From the NCBI RefSeq assembly GCF_036010485.1, contig NZ_CP108568.1:1612001-1676000 (forward strand): a stretch of 64,000 nucleotides of DNA, given 5' to 3'. Position 1 is the first letter of the stretch; each line of letters opens with the position of its first letter. The notes under the pieces were generated by a model that saw only the letters and a list, made by a program, of their open reading frames with translations, was not told where the DNA came from and ran no database searches. Positions 55,118 to 63,839 of this stretch are shown in pieces. Both the position numbers and the translations under genes were made by a program. The stretch comes from Streptomyces sp. NBC_01198 (GTDB taxonomy: Bacteria; Actinomycetota; Actinomycetes; Streptomycetales; Streptomycetaceae).

Positions 55118-56134
55118 TCAGGGGCTGGTGGCGAAGGTGATGCGGTAGCCGGCCTCGCCACGGCTGGTGAAAGTGCTGGTCGCGTCGTCGTCCACGTAGG
55201 AATAGGCGAAAGGCTCGGCCTTCTTGAAGGCCGCCGCGTAGTTGACGGGCCACTGGTCGGGGCGGCATTCGGTACGCGGGGCCCATTGCGCGCGACAGCA
55301 GTACTGGTCGGTGTCGAATACACCGCAGGGTGACTCGCAGGCGTCGCCCTTGACGCGGAGGGCGGACGGGCAGTCGACGAGGTGCGTACAGCCGGCCCGG
55401 GAGCAGCCGTGTGCGGAGATCGGGTCCTTGGTGGCGCCGCCCACGAGGTTGATGTACATGGGCAGATTGGAACCGTCCACGAGGCTCACGTCGTAGAAGT
55501 CCATGCCGTCCCAGGAATTGAGGTTGAACTCCGCGAGGGTGGCGGGAATCGCCCCGTAGCCGGCGCACTGGAACCTGCTGTCGCAGGCACCTGTCGCGCA
55601 GTGCCCGTGCCCGGCGCTGTCGAAGGTGCATCCGGTGCGGCCCCAGAAGCGCCCGTTCCAGTGGTCGGGCACCCGCACGCTGAGGGTCCGGCCGGGACGC
55701 AGCACCCATCCCGTGGTGCTCAGCGCGGGTGTGGCGGTCTGCTCGCCCGAGGCGAGCCAGACGGTCTGCCGCAGCCCGTTGACGAAGCTGAAGACCCGGG
55801 TGCCGGACTTCGCCGCGAGCTTCGGCGGCGCCGCTGTGACCTTCGGGGACCGTGCGGACTTCGCGGACTGCGTCGTGGGCCCGGCCGTGCGGGTGGCCGA
55901 GGGGGTCGGCGTGTCGCGGGCGGGCGACGGCGTGGGCGTCGCGGTGGCGGCCGGGGCGGCCGGCGGGGAGGTGGCGGCGGTGGACTGCGGGGTCCGGACC
56001 CCGGCGGTGGAGCGGCCACCGTCCGACTGCCGGGCCGTCAGGGCGAACCCGGCCACGCACAAGGCGACCACGGCCAGTGCCGTCCAGCCCAGCGCTCCCG
56101 GCCGCCGCCCTCGATGCCGCGCCCTGCTGCCCAT
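55118..56134 (-). CDS. Membrane-anchored thaumatin-like protein
   Basis: The product is 338 residues. One N-terminal membrane helix (WTALAVVALCVAGFAL), a long Ala/Pro/Thr-rich tether (about 40-105), then a Cys-rich domain (about 115-338) with the thaumatin look: FSFVNGLRQTVWLASG, WNGRFWGRTGC, AEFNLNSWDGMDFYDVSLVDG, PMYINLVGG and the GC-C-C cysteines (CSRAGCTHLVDCP, CCRAQW). Thaumatin-like proteins bind or cleave beta-glucans in plants and fungi; bacterial roles are little known. ATG 56134 has GGGAGG upstream. Monocistronic. Confidence 0.87.
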   Translation of the reverse strand: MGSRARHRGRRPGALGWTALAVVALCVAGFALTARQSDGGRSTAGVRTPQSTAATSPPAAPAATATPTPSPARDTPTPSATRTAGPTTQSAKSARSPKVTAAPPKLAAKSGTRVFSFVNGLRQTVWLASGEQTATPALSTTGWVLRPGRTLSVRVPDHWNGRFWGRTGCTFDSAGHGHCATGACDSRFQCAGYGAIPATLAEFNLNSWDGMDFYDVSLVDGSNLPMYINLVGGATKDPISAHGCSRAGCTHLVDCPSALRVKGDACESPCGVFDTDQYCCRAQWAPRTECRPDQWPVNYAAAFKKAEPFAYSYVDDDATSTFTSRGEAGYRITFATSP

Positions 56135-56213
56135 GCCGCCGCCTCCCGCGCTTGGCCTCCGGTCCGATCAGGAGACCGCGCGCGGGGAGGCGGATAACGG
56201 GAAGTCGGGCCCG

Positions 56214-56942
56214 TCAGGCGTAGACCCGGCCGAGCCAGGCGTTCCAGTCGGCGCCGATGCGGTCTCCGTCCGCGCCCGGGGTGAAGTCGTGGACGGCCAC
56301 ACCGACCGTGGCACCCCAGTGGTTGCGACCGAAGAAGCGGTACATCGCGTCGCCCGTACGCAGGCCGAAGAAGTACGCGTTGCGGTAGTCGACCACCGCC
56401 GAGACGCGCCCGGCGCCGGGCAGTTCGATGTCGACCCTCGTGCCCTCGGCGGCGCCGGCGGGCAGGCCGAGCGCCTGCCAGGCGCCCTCCAGAGCGTCGG
56501 GGGAGCCGGCTGCCGCCGGCCCGTTCACCGAGGCGTACGCGGCGGCGCGGCGGTTGAAATGTGCCAGGTACTGGCCGAGGGTGTGCAGGTAGAAGTCGGT
56601 GTGGTGGGAGGCGCCGTCGTACTGGTTGTCCCAGTCGCCGACGAAGATCCCGCTGTGCACGTACCGCACCCACGAACCGCCGCCTTCGCGCGGCTCGATG
56701 AGGTGGTCGAGCTGGTTGAGGCTCTGCCCCTGCACGCCTTGCGACGCCTCGGCCCGCGCGGTCAGCCGGTGCGGCGGGTCCCACGCGGTGACGGTGGCGC
56801 CGAAGGGCGCGGCCCCGCCCTCCTTCGGTTCGTACTCGGAAGGCCACAGCCAGCCGGCGGTGCCGGTGGTGAGGGCGGCGAAGACCTCCTCGGGGGACGA
56901 CTCGACCTCGAACTCGCGGACGATCTCGAACGGCTTGGACAT
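56214..56942 (-). CDS. AHSA1/SRPBCC-domain protein
   Basis: The product is 242 residues. FEIVREFEVESSPEEVFAALTT starts the START-like SRPBCC/AHSA1 fold, with GATVTAWDPPHRL and a C-terminal WNAWLGRVY. AHSA1-type proteins in actinomycetes bind lipids or other hydrophobic ligands, usually with an ArsR regulator. It is the last gene of the ArsR-DHFR-SRPBCC operon (22 nt gap). Confidence 0.85.
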   Translation of the reverse strand: MSKPFEIVREFEVESSPEEVFAALTTGTAGWLWPSEYEPKEGGAAPFGATVTAWDPPHRLTARAEASQGVQGQSLNQLDHLIEPREGGGSWVRYVHSGIFVGDWDNQYDGASHHTDFYLHTLGQYLAHFNRRAAAYASVNGPAAAGSPDALEGAWQALGLPAGAAEGTRVDIELPGAGRVSAVVDYRNAYFFGLRTGDAMYRFFGRNHWGATVGVAVHDFTPGADGDRIGADWNAWLGRVYA

Positions 56943-56964
56943 GATGCGTCACTTCTCCTCGGTG

Positions 56965-57510
56965 TCAGGCGCGCTGGGGTGCGTAGACGATGTGCTGGAC
57001 GCCGGAGCCGAACGACTCCGAGCGCAGGACGGTCAGGGCGGTGGTGGGCAGGCCGCTCTGGAAGAGCCGCCTGCCACGGCCGACCACGACCGGGTCGATG
57101 AGCAGGTCGATCTCGTCGACCAGGCCCTGGCGGAGCAGCCACTGCACGAGGGTGGCGCTGCCCGCGACGGTGATGTCCTTGCCGTCCTGCTCCTTGAGCC
57201 GGGTGATCGCGTCGACCGGGTCCGCGCCGATGAGCGTGGAGTTGTTCCACTCGGCCTTGTCGAGGGTGCGGGAGACGACGTACTTCGCGACGCCGTTCAT
57301 GTGCGCGCCACCGGGCTCGTCGATCATCGCCGGCCAGGCGGCGGCGAAACCCTCGTAGGTGACGCGGCCGAGCAGCAGCGCGTCGGTGGCGGCCATCTGC
57401 GCGCTGACCGTACGGGCCATGTCGTCGTCGAAGTACGGCCCGTGCCACTCGTTGGGCGCCTCGATGACGCCGTCCGCGGTCAGGAACTCGCTGACGATCA
57501 GCTTTCTCAT
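56965..57510 (-). CDS. Dihydrofolate reductase-family protein (RibD C-terminal-like)
   Basis: The product is 181 residues with the RibD_C/DHFR-like fold: MRKLIVSEFLTADGVIEAP, LLLGRVTYEGFAAAWP and DGKDITVAGSATLVQWLLRQGLVDE. This subgroup is usually a NADPH oxidoreductase of unknown substrate, not a house-keeping FolA. The ATG at 57510 overlaps the ArsR stop (ATGA), so the regulator, this reductase and the SRPBCC protein form an operon. Confidence 0.88.
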   Translation of the reverse strand: MRKLIVSEFLTADGVIEAPNEWHGPYFDDDMARTVSAQMAATDALLLGRVTYEGFAAAWPAMIDEPGGAHMNGVAKYVVSRTLDKAEWNNSTLIGADPVDAITRLKEQDGKDITVAGSATLVQWLLRQGLVDEIDLLIDPVVVGRGRRLFQSGLPTTALTVLRSESFGSGVQHIVYAPQRA

Positions 57511-58175
57511 GGTGACTGCTCCTCGTTTCCCTCGTTCGGTGCGGGCTGCCGGGCCGGCAGTTCGGGGCGGGCTTCGGCGGCCGCTGCTGCCGTCTGCTTC
57601 ACGGTGGGGTGCAGGGCGACGACGATCCGGTGCGGCCGCCCGCCGGCCGCGTCCTCGTCGTGGTATTTGGTGATCAGCGCGCCCACGCCGCGGGTCAACT
57701 CCTCGACGAAAGCGGCCCGCTGCGCCGCGGAGGCGAAGCGCACCTCGCCGTCCAGCGCGTAGGTGGCTATCCGCTGCCCGGCGCGGTCGGCGCCGGTGAT
57801 CAGCGCGCCGGTGTCCCTGACCAGCCGGGCGGCGAGTGCCAGCAGCCAGCGTGCGGACAGCTGGTCGCGGAAGCGGGCCGGGTCGGGCTGCACGGCGGCC
57901 AGCGCCAGCGGCGAGATGACGTAGGACGCCGCCGTCGCGCGCATCAGCCGCTCGGTGACATTGCCCTTCCTGCGCTCGCCCGCCAGCTCGACCAGGCCGT
58001 GCTTCTCCAGTGCCTTGAGGTGGTAGTTCACCTTCTGCCGGGGCAGTCCCACCCGCCCGGCCAGCATCGCCGCGGAGGCCGGTCCCGCGGCCAGTTCGGC
58101 GAGCAGCCGGGCCCGTATCGGGTCCAGGGAGACGGCGGCCGCCTCGGCGTCCTCGATCACGCTCACGTCCAACAT
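57507..58175 (-). CDS. ArsR/SmtB-family HTH regulator
   Basis: The product is 222 residues, longer than a minimal ArsR. The winged HTH reads SLDPIRARLLAELAAGPASAAMLAGRVGLPRQKVNYHLKALEKHGLVEL (given as positions about 16-62). No obvious metal-binding Cys cluster is seen. A helical C-terminal domain (about 70-190) may bind a ligand. It is the first gene of the three-gene operon; the nested inverted repeats at 58183-58236 lie 8 bp before its ATG, so autoregulation is likely. Confidence 0.88.
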   Translation of the reverse strand: MLDVSVIEDAEAAAVSLDPIRARLLAELAAGPASAAMLAGRVGLPRQKVNYHLKALEKHGLVELAGERRKGNVTERLMRATAASYVISPLALAAVQPDPARFRDQLSARWLLALAARLVRDTGALITGADRAGQRIATYALDGEVRFASAAQRAAFVEELTRGVGALITKYHDEDAAGGRPHRIVVALHPTVKQTAAAAAEARPELPARQPAPNEGNEEQSP

Positions 58176-58182
58176 GGCTCCA

Positions 58183-58236
58183 CCGTCTCACCGAACACTT
58201 TTTTTGTCCAGAGCAAAACTCTTGTCGGTGAGACGG
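58183..58236 (-). promoter_or_regulatory. Nested inverted repeats in the ArsR operon promoter
   Basis: Outer arms CCGTCTCACCGA (58183-58194) and TCGGTGAGACGG (58225-58236) are a perfect 12-bp inverted repeat 30 bp apart. Inside lies AGAG-CAAAA-CTCT (58210-58222). The A/T-rich block CTTTTTTTGTCC in between could hold the minus-strand -10. The arrangement suggests two operator dimers, or a looped cruciform, controlling the ArsR-DHFR-AHSA1 operon. Confidence 0.55.
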
Positions 58237-58282
58237 CGTGAGCGAGCCGGGGCGGCCGATGTGGCGCGGTGAGGGCGGAGCC

Positions 58283-59101
58283 TCAGATGGTGTAGGTCAC
58301 CGTGACCGGGGCGTGGTCCGACCAGCGGGCGGCGTAACTGGGGGCCCGCTCGACCGAGGCGGCGGTGGCCGCGGCACCGAGCTTGGGCGTGGCCACGTGG
58401 TAGTCGATGCGCCAGCCCGTGTCGTTGTCGAAGGCCTTGCCGCGGTAGGACCACCACGAGTAGGGGCCGTCCACGCCCGGGTGCAGGCGGCGGACCACAT
58501 CGGTCCAGCCCGTCGGGGGGTCGAGGAGGTCGGTGAGCCAGGCGCGCTCCTCCGGCAGGAAGCCGGAGGACTTGAGGTTGCCGCGCCAGTTGCGCAGGTC
58601 GGCTTCCTGATGGGCGATGTTCCAGTCGCCGCAGATGAGCGCGTGACCGCCGCTGTCCGCGGCGCGTCCGTGCAGGGCGTCGAGATGGGCGCGGAACTCC
58701 GCCATGAAACGGTATTTCGCGGTCTGGCGCTCGGTTTCCGCCTCACCGGTGGGCAGGTAGAGGCTGCCGACGGTCAGCGCGGCGCCGTTGCCGTCGCCCG
58801 GGAGGTCGACCTCCAGGTAGCGGCCGGAGGCGTCGTATTCGGCCGAGCCGAAGCCCACCCGCACCGCGGTGGGCGCGGTCCGGGAGTAGATGGAGACGCC
58901 GGCGCGGCCCTTGGTGACCGAGGGGGCGTGATAGGCGTGCCAGCCGTCGGGGTCGCGCAGCTCGTCGGGCAGCTGGTCGGGTTCGGCGCGGACCTCCTGC
59001 AGGCAGACGACGTCGGCCGCGGTCGCCGCCAGCCAGGGCAGGAAGCCCTTCTTGGCGGCGGCCCGCAGCCCGTTCACGTTCGCGGAGGTCACGGTCAGCA
59101 C
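58283..59101 (-). CDS. Exodeoxyribonuclease III (XthA/ExoA-type AP endonuclease)
   Basis: The product is 272 residues with the EEP fold: SANVNGLRAA (Asn), CLQEVRAEPD (catalytic Glu), GSLYLPTGE, GDWNIAHQEADLRNW (Asp/Asn) and the C-terminal WSDHAPVTVTY (Asp-His). It removes abasic sites and acts as 3'-5' exonuclease/3'-phosphatase in base excision repair. GTG start 59101. Upstream frame extension is antisense to the GNAT gene and not used. Confidence 0.93.
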   Translation of the reverse strand: MLTVTSANVNGLRAAAKKGFLPWLAATAADVVCLQEVRAEPDQLPDELRDPDGWHAYHAPSVTKGRAGVSIYSRTAPTAVRVGFGSAEYDASGRYLEVDLPGDGNGAALTVGSLYLPTGEAETERQTAKYRFMAEFRAHLDALHGRAADSGGHALICGDWNIAHQEADLRNWRGNLKSSGFLPEERAWLTDLLDPPTGWTDVVRRLHPGVDGPYSWWSYRGKAFDNDTGWRIDYHVATPKLGAAATAASVERAPSYAARWSDHAPVTVTYTI

Positions 59102-59185
59102 CGGACGGACGATACCCGCAGCGGCCGGACGGCAGAAAGTCGCGTCGCACGCCTGTGCGAGATGTACGTGCGCCCACCACGTACG

Positions 59186-59683
59186 ATGGCTGGCGTGGAG
59201 ATCAGAAGGACGCGTTACGACGAGCCGGCCGCGGTGCTGCTGAACGACCTGGTGCAGCTGGAGTATGTCGAGCGGTACGGCGACGGGGACGAGACCCCGA
59301 TGGCCGCGGACCACTTCGACCCGCCGCGCGGGCTCTATCTGGTGGCCTACGACGCCGACGGCAAGCCGGTCGCGAGCGGCGGGTGGCGGGCGCAGGACAC
59401 CTCGCCCGAGGGGTACGAGGACGGCGACGCGGAGATCAAGCGGATGTTCGTGGTGCGCGAGGCGCGCGGGCGGGGTCTGGCCCGGGCGATCCTGGCGGAG
59501 CTGGAGGCGAGCGCGGCGGCGGCCGGACGGACCAGGATGGTGCTGGAGACCGGCCAGCGGCAGCCCGAGGCGATAGCGCTGTACACGTCCTGCGGTTACC
59601 TGCCGGTCAAGAAGTTCGGCCACTACCGCGAAGCGGAGCTCAGCCTGTGCCTGGGCAAGTCGCTGGTCGAGCCGCGCGGCTGA
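59186..59683 (+). CDS. GNAT family N-acetyltransferase
   Basis: The product is about 165 residues with the acetyl-CoA binding motif A, IKRMFVVREARGRGLARAIL (RGRGLA is the pyrophosphate loop), and motif B LETGQRQPEAIALYTSCGYLP. It transfers an acetyl group to an unknown amine. ATG 59186 is used; GTG 59195 is also possible. It is divergent from the exonuclease gene. Confidence 0.88.
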   Translation: MAGVEIRRTRYDEPAAVLLNDLVQLEYVERYGDGDETPMAADHFDPPRGLYLVAYDADGKPVASGGWRAQDTSPEGYEDGDAEIKRMFVVREARGRGLARAILAELEASAAAAGRTRMVLETGQRQPEAIALYTSCGYLPVKKFGHYREAELSLCLGKSLVEPRG

Positions 59684-59710
59684 GCCCGCGGGCAGGACAC
59701 GCGGCGGCCG

Positions 59711-59947
59711 CTAGCGCCGCCGCTGGAAGAGGCGCAGGAAGCGCCCGCAGAGCCAGCCGATGACGAGGGTGATCAGCAGCGCCAGCCACAGCGGCATGGT
59801 GACCTCGGGGATCAGCAGCCGGATGCGGACGTCCTTGGTGTTCTCGAAGACGAAGACCAGCCCGAGCAGGCCGAGCACCAGGACGACGACCCTGCCCGGC
59901 GTCATCCGTTCCCGCGCGCCGCGGCCGGTTGCTTTGTCGGAAGTCAT
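59711..59947 (-). CDS. LapA-like (DUF1049) small membrane protein
   Basis: The product is 78 residues with two membrane helices: VVVLVLGLLGLVFVFENTKDV and MPLWLALLITLVIGWLCGRF. FENTKDVRIRLLIPEVTMPLW is the LapA/DUF1049 signature. ATG 59947 has GGAGGG 4 nt upstream; a longer ATG at 59989 is less likely. Role in actinomycetes unknown. Confidence 0.8.
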   Translation of the reverse strand: MTSDKATGRGARERMTPGRVVVLVLGLLGLVFVFENTKDVRIRLLIPEVTMPLWLALLITLVIGWLCGRFLRLFQRRR

Positions 59948-60055
59948 GACGCCCTCCAGCGCTCGGCTGCCGGTCCCTGTGCGGCTCATGATCCCCGGGA
60001 ACGGCGGCGGGTGCGGGTGCGTACTGCTCCGAACGGGTGAGGGCGGGCGACGCGT

Positions 60056-61303
60056 TCAGGCGGGCAGCTCCTCGTAGACGGCCATCACGCTGCGGGTCTG
60101 CTGCTCGACCTGGTCGGTGACCGGGACCCAGCGCGGGCGGTAGGCGCGCTCGTACGCCTCGCACCACCTGTCGACGAGCCGGGCGATCAGCGGGACGTCC
60201 GCGACCTGGCGGAGCATCGCGGCGGCGCGCAGCGGGATGCGCTGGGCGTAGACCTCGATGCTGTTCACCAGGGCCATGGTCATGTCGGGCATCGGCGCGG
60301 CACCCGGCACGCGGACGGCAGGATCCCAGCCGGCGGTGAGCGCGGGGCCGAGCACCACCAGTTCCCGTACGGTGCGCAGCAGGGCGCAGTCCGCCCCTCT
60401 GAGCTGCGGGCGTACCGCTTCAAGCAGGCGCGCCACGGTGGGCAGGTCGCGGCGCAGGGCGGCGCCGGCGGTGCGCAGCGCGCGGTCGGGGTCGGGGTGC
60501 GGGGCGGTGTCGGCGCTGCGGTCGCAGGCCCACATCGGGACCTCCACGACCGCGGTCACCCCGTCGTAGCGCCTGGCGTGCACCCAGGTGGAGTGGGCGC
60601 CGTCGCCGGCGGCGGGATCACCGCTTGGCGGCATCACGTAGACACCGGGGCCGGGGCTCGGCCACTGGAAGGCGTCGGACGAGCCGCTCTCCAGCGGGAT
60701 GTCCAGCTCAGCGGCCGACTTGCCGATCCGTTCCGGCACCCCCGGCACCTCACTGGTGAGCTGGACGAAGCTGCCGCCGACGTCGATGCCGTGCAGCGAG
60801 CACTGCAGCACCGGGCGCAGCCTGTCCAGCACGCCGACCAGGGCGCGGGTCTCCGGCAGGGCGGGGCCGCGGTCGTCACCCTCGGGCGGCAGCCACTCGG
60901 GCTGTTCCGCGGTGCAGGGCCGGAAGAAGTGCTCGTAGTGGCCGCGCAGCGTGTAGGGGCCGGACAGCCACGGCTCGTTGAGCGCGGCGCCGTCGGGGTC
61001 GATGCACAGCAGGAAGTGCCAGCTGCTGCCGTCGTGCTCGCCGCGTGCCCGCCGGCGGGCGATGAGGCGGGCCAGTCGCAGCGCCGTCGCACCACCCACC
61101 GCGGCCTCGTTGGCGTGCGGGCCGGCGACCACCAGGACGTTGCGGCGCCCCTCGCCCACCGTCAGCATCAGCAGCGGGCGGCCGGCGCGTGACCTGCCGA
61201 CCCTCCCCAGCCGGCAGATCCCCGGATAACTCATTGTCAGCGCTCGTGCACCCGCAGTCACTTCGTCGGTCGTCGGGTAGAGCATCCCCGCCATCCTCGC
61301 CAC
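60056..61303 (-). CDS. M14-family zinc carboxypeptidase-like protein
   Basis: The product is 415 residues. Zn ligands are in GPHANEAAVGGATAL (His, Glu) and CSLHGIDVGGSF (His). DPDGAALNEPWLSG and the later VVEVPMW near the expected catalytic Glu fit the M14 fold of D,D-/D,L-type or small-substrate carboxypeptidases. No signal peptide, so cytoplasmic. GTG 61303 with GGGGGA upstream. Monocistronic and divergent from the two-component system. Substrate unknown. Confidence 0.83.
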   Translation of the reverse strand: MARMAGMLYPTTDEVTAGARALTMSYPGICRLGRVGRSRAGRPLLMLTVGEGRRNVLVVAGPHANEAAVGGATALRLARLIARRRARGEHDGSSWHFLLCIDPDGAALNEPWLSGPYTLRGHYEHFFRPCTAEQPEWLPPEGDDRGPALPETRALVGVLDRLRPVLQCSLHGIDVGGSFVQLTSEVPGVPERIGKSAAELDIPLESGSSDAFQWPSPGPGVYVMPPSGDPAAGDGAHSTWVHARRYDGVTAVVEVPMWACDRSADTAPHPDPDRALRTAGAALRRDLPTVARLLEAVRPQLRGADCALLRTVRELVVLGPALTAGWDPAVRVPGAAPMPDMTMALVNSIEVYAQRIPLRAAAMLRQVADVPLIARLVDRWCEAYERAYRPRWVPVTDQVEQQTRSVMAVYEELPA

Positions 61304-61683
61304 CGCAATCCCCCAGGAGCCCTGACACGGAACCAGGGCCGCATTACGACATCGAGTTCGATCCCGTTAGTACGACACGGCCGCCGCGGAGGTGTCAACG
61401 GTGCTACCGCGCCTGTTACGCGACCCGTCGCGGGCGCGCTACCGCGAAGGGCGTACGCGGGTCTCAGCAGCCCCTGCGGTCGCCACGTTCGGCCGCAGGG
61501 GCGGAGGCGGGCGACTGACGGCCCTCGCACCTGCGAGCGGGCGGCCGGGCCGGCGCCGGGCCGCTCACGCTCCGGAGCCGGACGTGACAGAAAGGGCCGA
61601 GGATCCTTACGGATTACGGACGTCGGCGGCTCCGGGCCGCCGCTTCGTGGTCACTGTCAGTGGTGGGTGCCAGACTCGTCCGC
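61304..61683. promoter_or_regulatory. Divergent intergenic region between M14 peptidase and response regulator genes
   Basis: This 380-bp region has no credible gene. The only notable pattern is a tandem heptamer TTACGGA-TTACGGA (61607-61620), 64 bp before the response regulator ATG, which could be a regulator-binding direct repeat. It must contain both divergent promoters, but no clear -35/-10 pair stands out. Confidence 0.35.
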
Positions 61684-62427
61684 ATGAGTACCGCATCCGT
61701 GTCCGTACCGCCCCCGCGCCGGCGGATCCTCGTCGTGGACGACGACCCGACGGTCGCCGAGGTCGTCGCCGGCTATCTCGACCGGGCCGGTTTCGCCGTG
61801 GAGCGGGCCGCGGACGGCCCGACCGCGGTCGCCCGCGCCGCCGCCGCGCGTCCCGACCTGGTCGTGCTCGACCTGATGCTGCCCGGCATGGACGGGCTCG
61901 AAGTGTGCCGGGCGATACGGGTGGCGGGGCCGCTGCCGGTGGTCATGCTCACCGCGCGGGGCGACGAGGACGACCGCATCCTCGGCCTGGAGGTCGGGGC
62001 GGACGACTACGTGACCAAGCCGTTCTCGCCGCGCGAGCTGGTGCTGCGGGTCGAGTCGGTGCTGCGCCGCGCGGGCGCGCCGCCCGCGGCCGGGCCGTGG
62101 CTGCGGTCGGGGCCGCTTGCCCTCGACCCGGCCGCCCGCCGTGCGCTGCGGGACGGGGTGGAACTGCCGCTGACCATAAGGGAGTTCGATCTGCTCGCCT
62201 TCTTCCTGCAGCACCCGGGGCGGGTGCTCGGCCGAGAGGAGCTGATGCGGCGGGTGTGGGGCTGGGAGTTCGGCGACCTGTCGACGGTGACCGTGCACGT
62301 ACGGCGGCTGCGGGAGAAGATCGAGGACGACCCGGCGAGGCCCCGGCTGATCAGCACGGTGTGGGGGGTCGGCTACCGCTTCGACCCGTCCCCCGAGCGG
62401 GCGGACGGGGGCGCGGGCGATGAGTGA
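61684..62427 (+). CDS. OmpR/PhoB-family response regulator
   Basis: The product is 247 residues. Receiver domain: ILVVDDDPTVAEVVAG (acidic pocket), VVLDLMLPGMDG (phospho-Asp about 60), VMLTARGDEDD and YVTKPFSPREL (Lys). The C-terminal winged HTH has ELPLTIREFDLLAFFLQHPG and WGWEFGDLSTVTVHVRRLREKIE. ATG 61684; its last codons overlap the kinase ATG at 62420, so they are coupled. Confidence 0.94.
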   Translation: MSTASVSVPPPRRRILVVDDDPTVAEVVAGYLDRAGFAVERAADGPTAVARAAAARPDLVVLDLMLPGMDGLEVCRAIRVAGPLPVVMLTARGDEDDRILGLEVGADDYVTKPFSPRELVLRVESVLRRAGAPPAAGPWLRSGPLALDPAARRALRDGVELPLTIREFDLLAFFLQHPGRVLGREELMRRVWGWEFGDLSTVTVHVRRLREKIEDDPARPRLISTVWGVGYRFDPSPERADGGAGDE

Positions 62428-63559
62428 TCTGCTGGTCATCGCCGCCTATGCCGCGGCGGGTGCGGCGGTGGTGGGGCTGCTCGGCGGCGCCGCGCTGCGG
62501 CTGCTGCGGCATCGCTCGGTCGCGCTGTCGCTCGCGGTGGTGGTCGCTGTCGCGGTCTGCGCGATGCTGGCCGGGACGCTCTCGGTGGCCTGGGCGATGT
62601 TCCTCTCCGAGCACGACCTCGGTGTCGTCACCACCGTGTGCGCGATAGCCGCAGCCGTCTCGCTCGGGGTGGCGCTGCTGCTCGGCCGTACGGTGGTCGC
62701 CGGCAGCCGGGCGCTCGCCGCGGCGACCCGTGCCTTCGGGGACGGCGACGCCTTCGCCGCGCCCGCGGGCGCGCCCACGGCCGAACTGGCGGAGCTCGGC
62801 CGCGAACTGGCCGCCACCAGCGCCAAGCTGGAGGTCTCCAGGCAGCGGGAGCGCGCGCTCGAAGCGTCGCGGCGCGAGCTGGTCGCCTGGATCTCGCACG
62901 ACCTGCGCACGCCGCTGGCCGGCCTGCGGGCGATGACCGAAGCGCTGGAGGACGGCATAGCGGAGGACCCCGCCCGCTACCACCGGCAGATCCGCGCCGA
63001 GGTCGACCGGCTCAGCGGGATGGTCGGCGACCTGTTCGAGCTGTCCCGGATCCAGGCCGGGGTGCTGGCGCTGAGCCCATCACGGATGTCCGTCTACGAC
63101 CTGGTCGGTGACGCGATAGCCGGGGCTGATCCGCTCGCCGCGGAGCACGGCGTGCGGATCGTCGGCGAGCGGGTGGAGCGGATCCCTATCGAGGTCGACG
63201 GGCGGGAGATGACGCGGGTGCTGGCGAACCTGCTGACCAACGCGATCCACCGGACGCCGGCGGACGGGACGGTCGCGGTGTCCGCGTCGCGGGACACCGC
63301 GTCCGGGGCGGTCGTCGTGTCCGTGACGGACGGATGCGGCGGCATTCCGGCCGCGGACCTTCCCCGGGTCTTCGACACCGGGTGGCGGGGCAGCGGGGCG
63401 CGCACGCCGACGCCGCCCGCGGGGGCGGGGCTGGGGCTCGCGATCGTGCGCGGGATCGTGGAGGCCCACCACGGGCGGGCCGCGGTGCGCAACGTCCCCG
63501 GCGGGTGCCGGTTCGAGGTCGTGCTGCCCGCGGCCGCGACCCTGCCGGGGAGGGGGTAG
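62420..63559 (+). CDS. Sensor histidine kinase
   Basis: The product is 379 residues with two N-terminal membrane helices (about 5-25 and 45-95), a short HAMP-like linker, the HisKA box SHDLRTPLAGLRAM (phospho-His about 155), N box LANLLTNAIHRTP, and G boxes DGCGGIPAADL and GAGLGLAIVRG. There is almost no extracytoplasmic sensor loop, so it may sense membrane state. Partner of the overlapping response regulator; the regulated genes are not evident. Confidence 0.93.
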   Translation: MSDLLVIAAYAAAGAAVVGLLGGAALRLLRHRSVALSLAVVVAVAVCAMLAGTLSVAWAMFLSEHDLGVVTTVCAIAAAVSLGVALLLGRTVVAGSRALAAATRAFGDGDAFAAPAGAPTAELAELGRELAATSAKLEVSRQRERALEASRRELVAWISHDLRTPLAGLRAMTEALEDGIAEDPARYHRQIRAEVDRLSGMVGDLFELSRIQAGVLALSPSRMSVYDLVGDAIAGADPLAAEHGVRIVGERVERIPIEVDGREMTRVLANLLTNAIHRTPADGTVAVSASRDTASGAVVVSVTDGCGGIPAADLPRVFDTGWRGSGARTPTPPAGAGLGLAIVRGIVEAHHGRAAVRNVPGGCRFEVVLPAAATLPGRG

Positions 63560-63592
63560 CGGGTACGTCCGGGGTGCGGGCCGCGGGTGGGT

Positions 63593-63760
63593 CCCAGGTG
63601 CCGTGCCGGGCGATGTGGCGTGCGATGCGGCGGCGTCACGTCCGGACGCGCGGTTCCCTGCGCCCCGGGGCCCAGGTGCCGTGCCGGGCGATGTGGCCAG
63701 CCATGTGACGTACCGTGTCCCGGCGTCGCGCGCGGTTCCCCGCGCCCCGGGGCGGGTGCC
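63593..63760. repeat. Tandem ~80-bp repeat, two copies
   Basis: CCCAGGTGCCGTGCCGGGCG-ATGTGGC occurs at 63593-63619 and 63671-63697; the rest of each unit also aligns (both end CGCGCGGTTCC(C/T)-GCGCCCCGGGGC), giving a period of about 78-80 bp. The end segment is the reverse complement of the dispersed element at 32407-32460. It fills much of the 63560-63839 gap between the kinase and the minus-strand peptidase gene; no gene is seen there. Confidence 0.6.
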
Positions 63761-63839
63761 GCGTCGCCGCCCGCTGTGTCCTGGCGGTGGGTCCGTGGCC
63801 GGGCGGGCCGGTCCCGGCGATTCCGGCGGGACGGGTGTG

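Noticed and set aside
63593..63760. A CRISPR-like array at the repeats near the end of the window
   Set aside because: Only two copies with about 80-bp period, spacer also repeated, and no cas genes.
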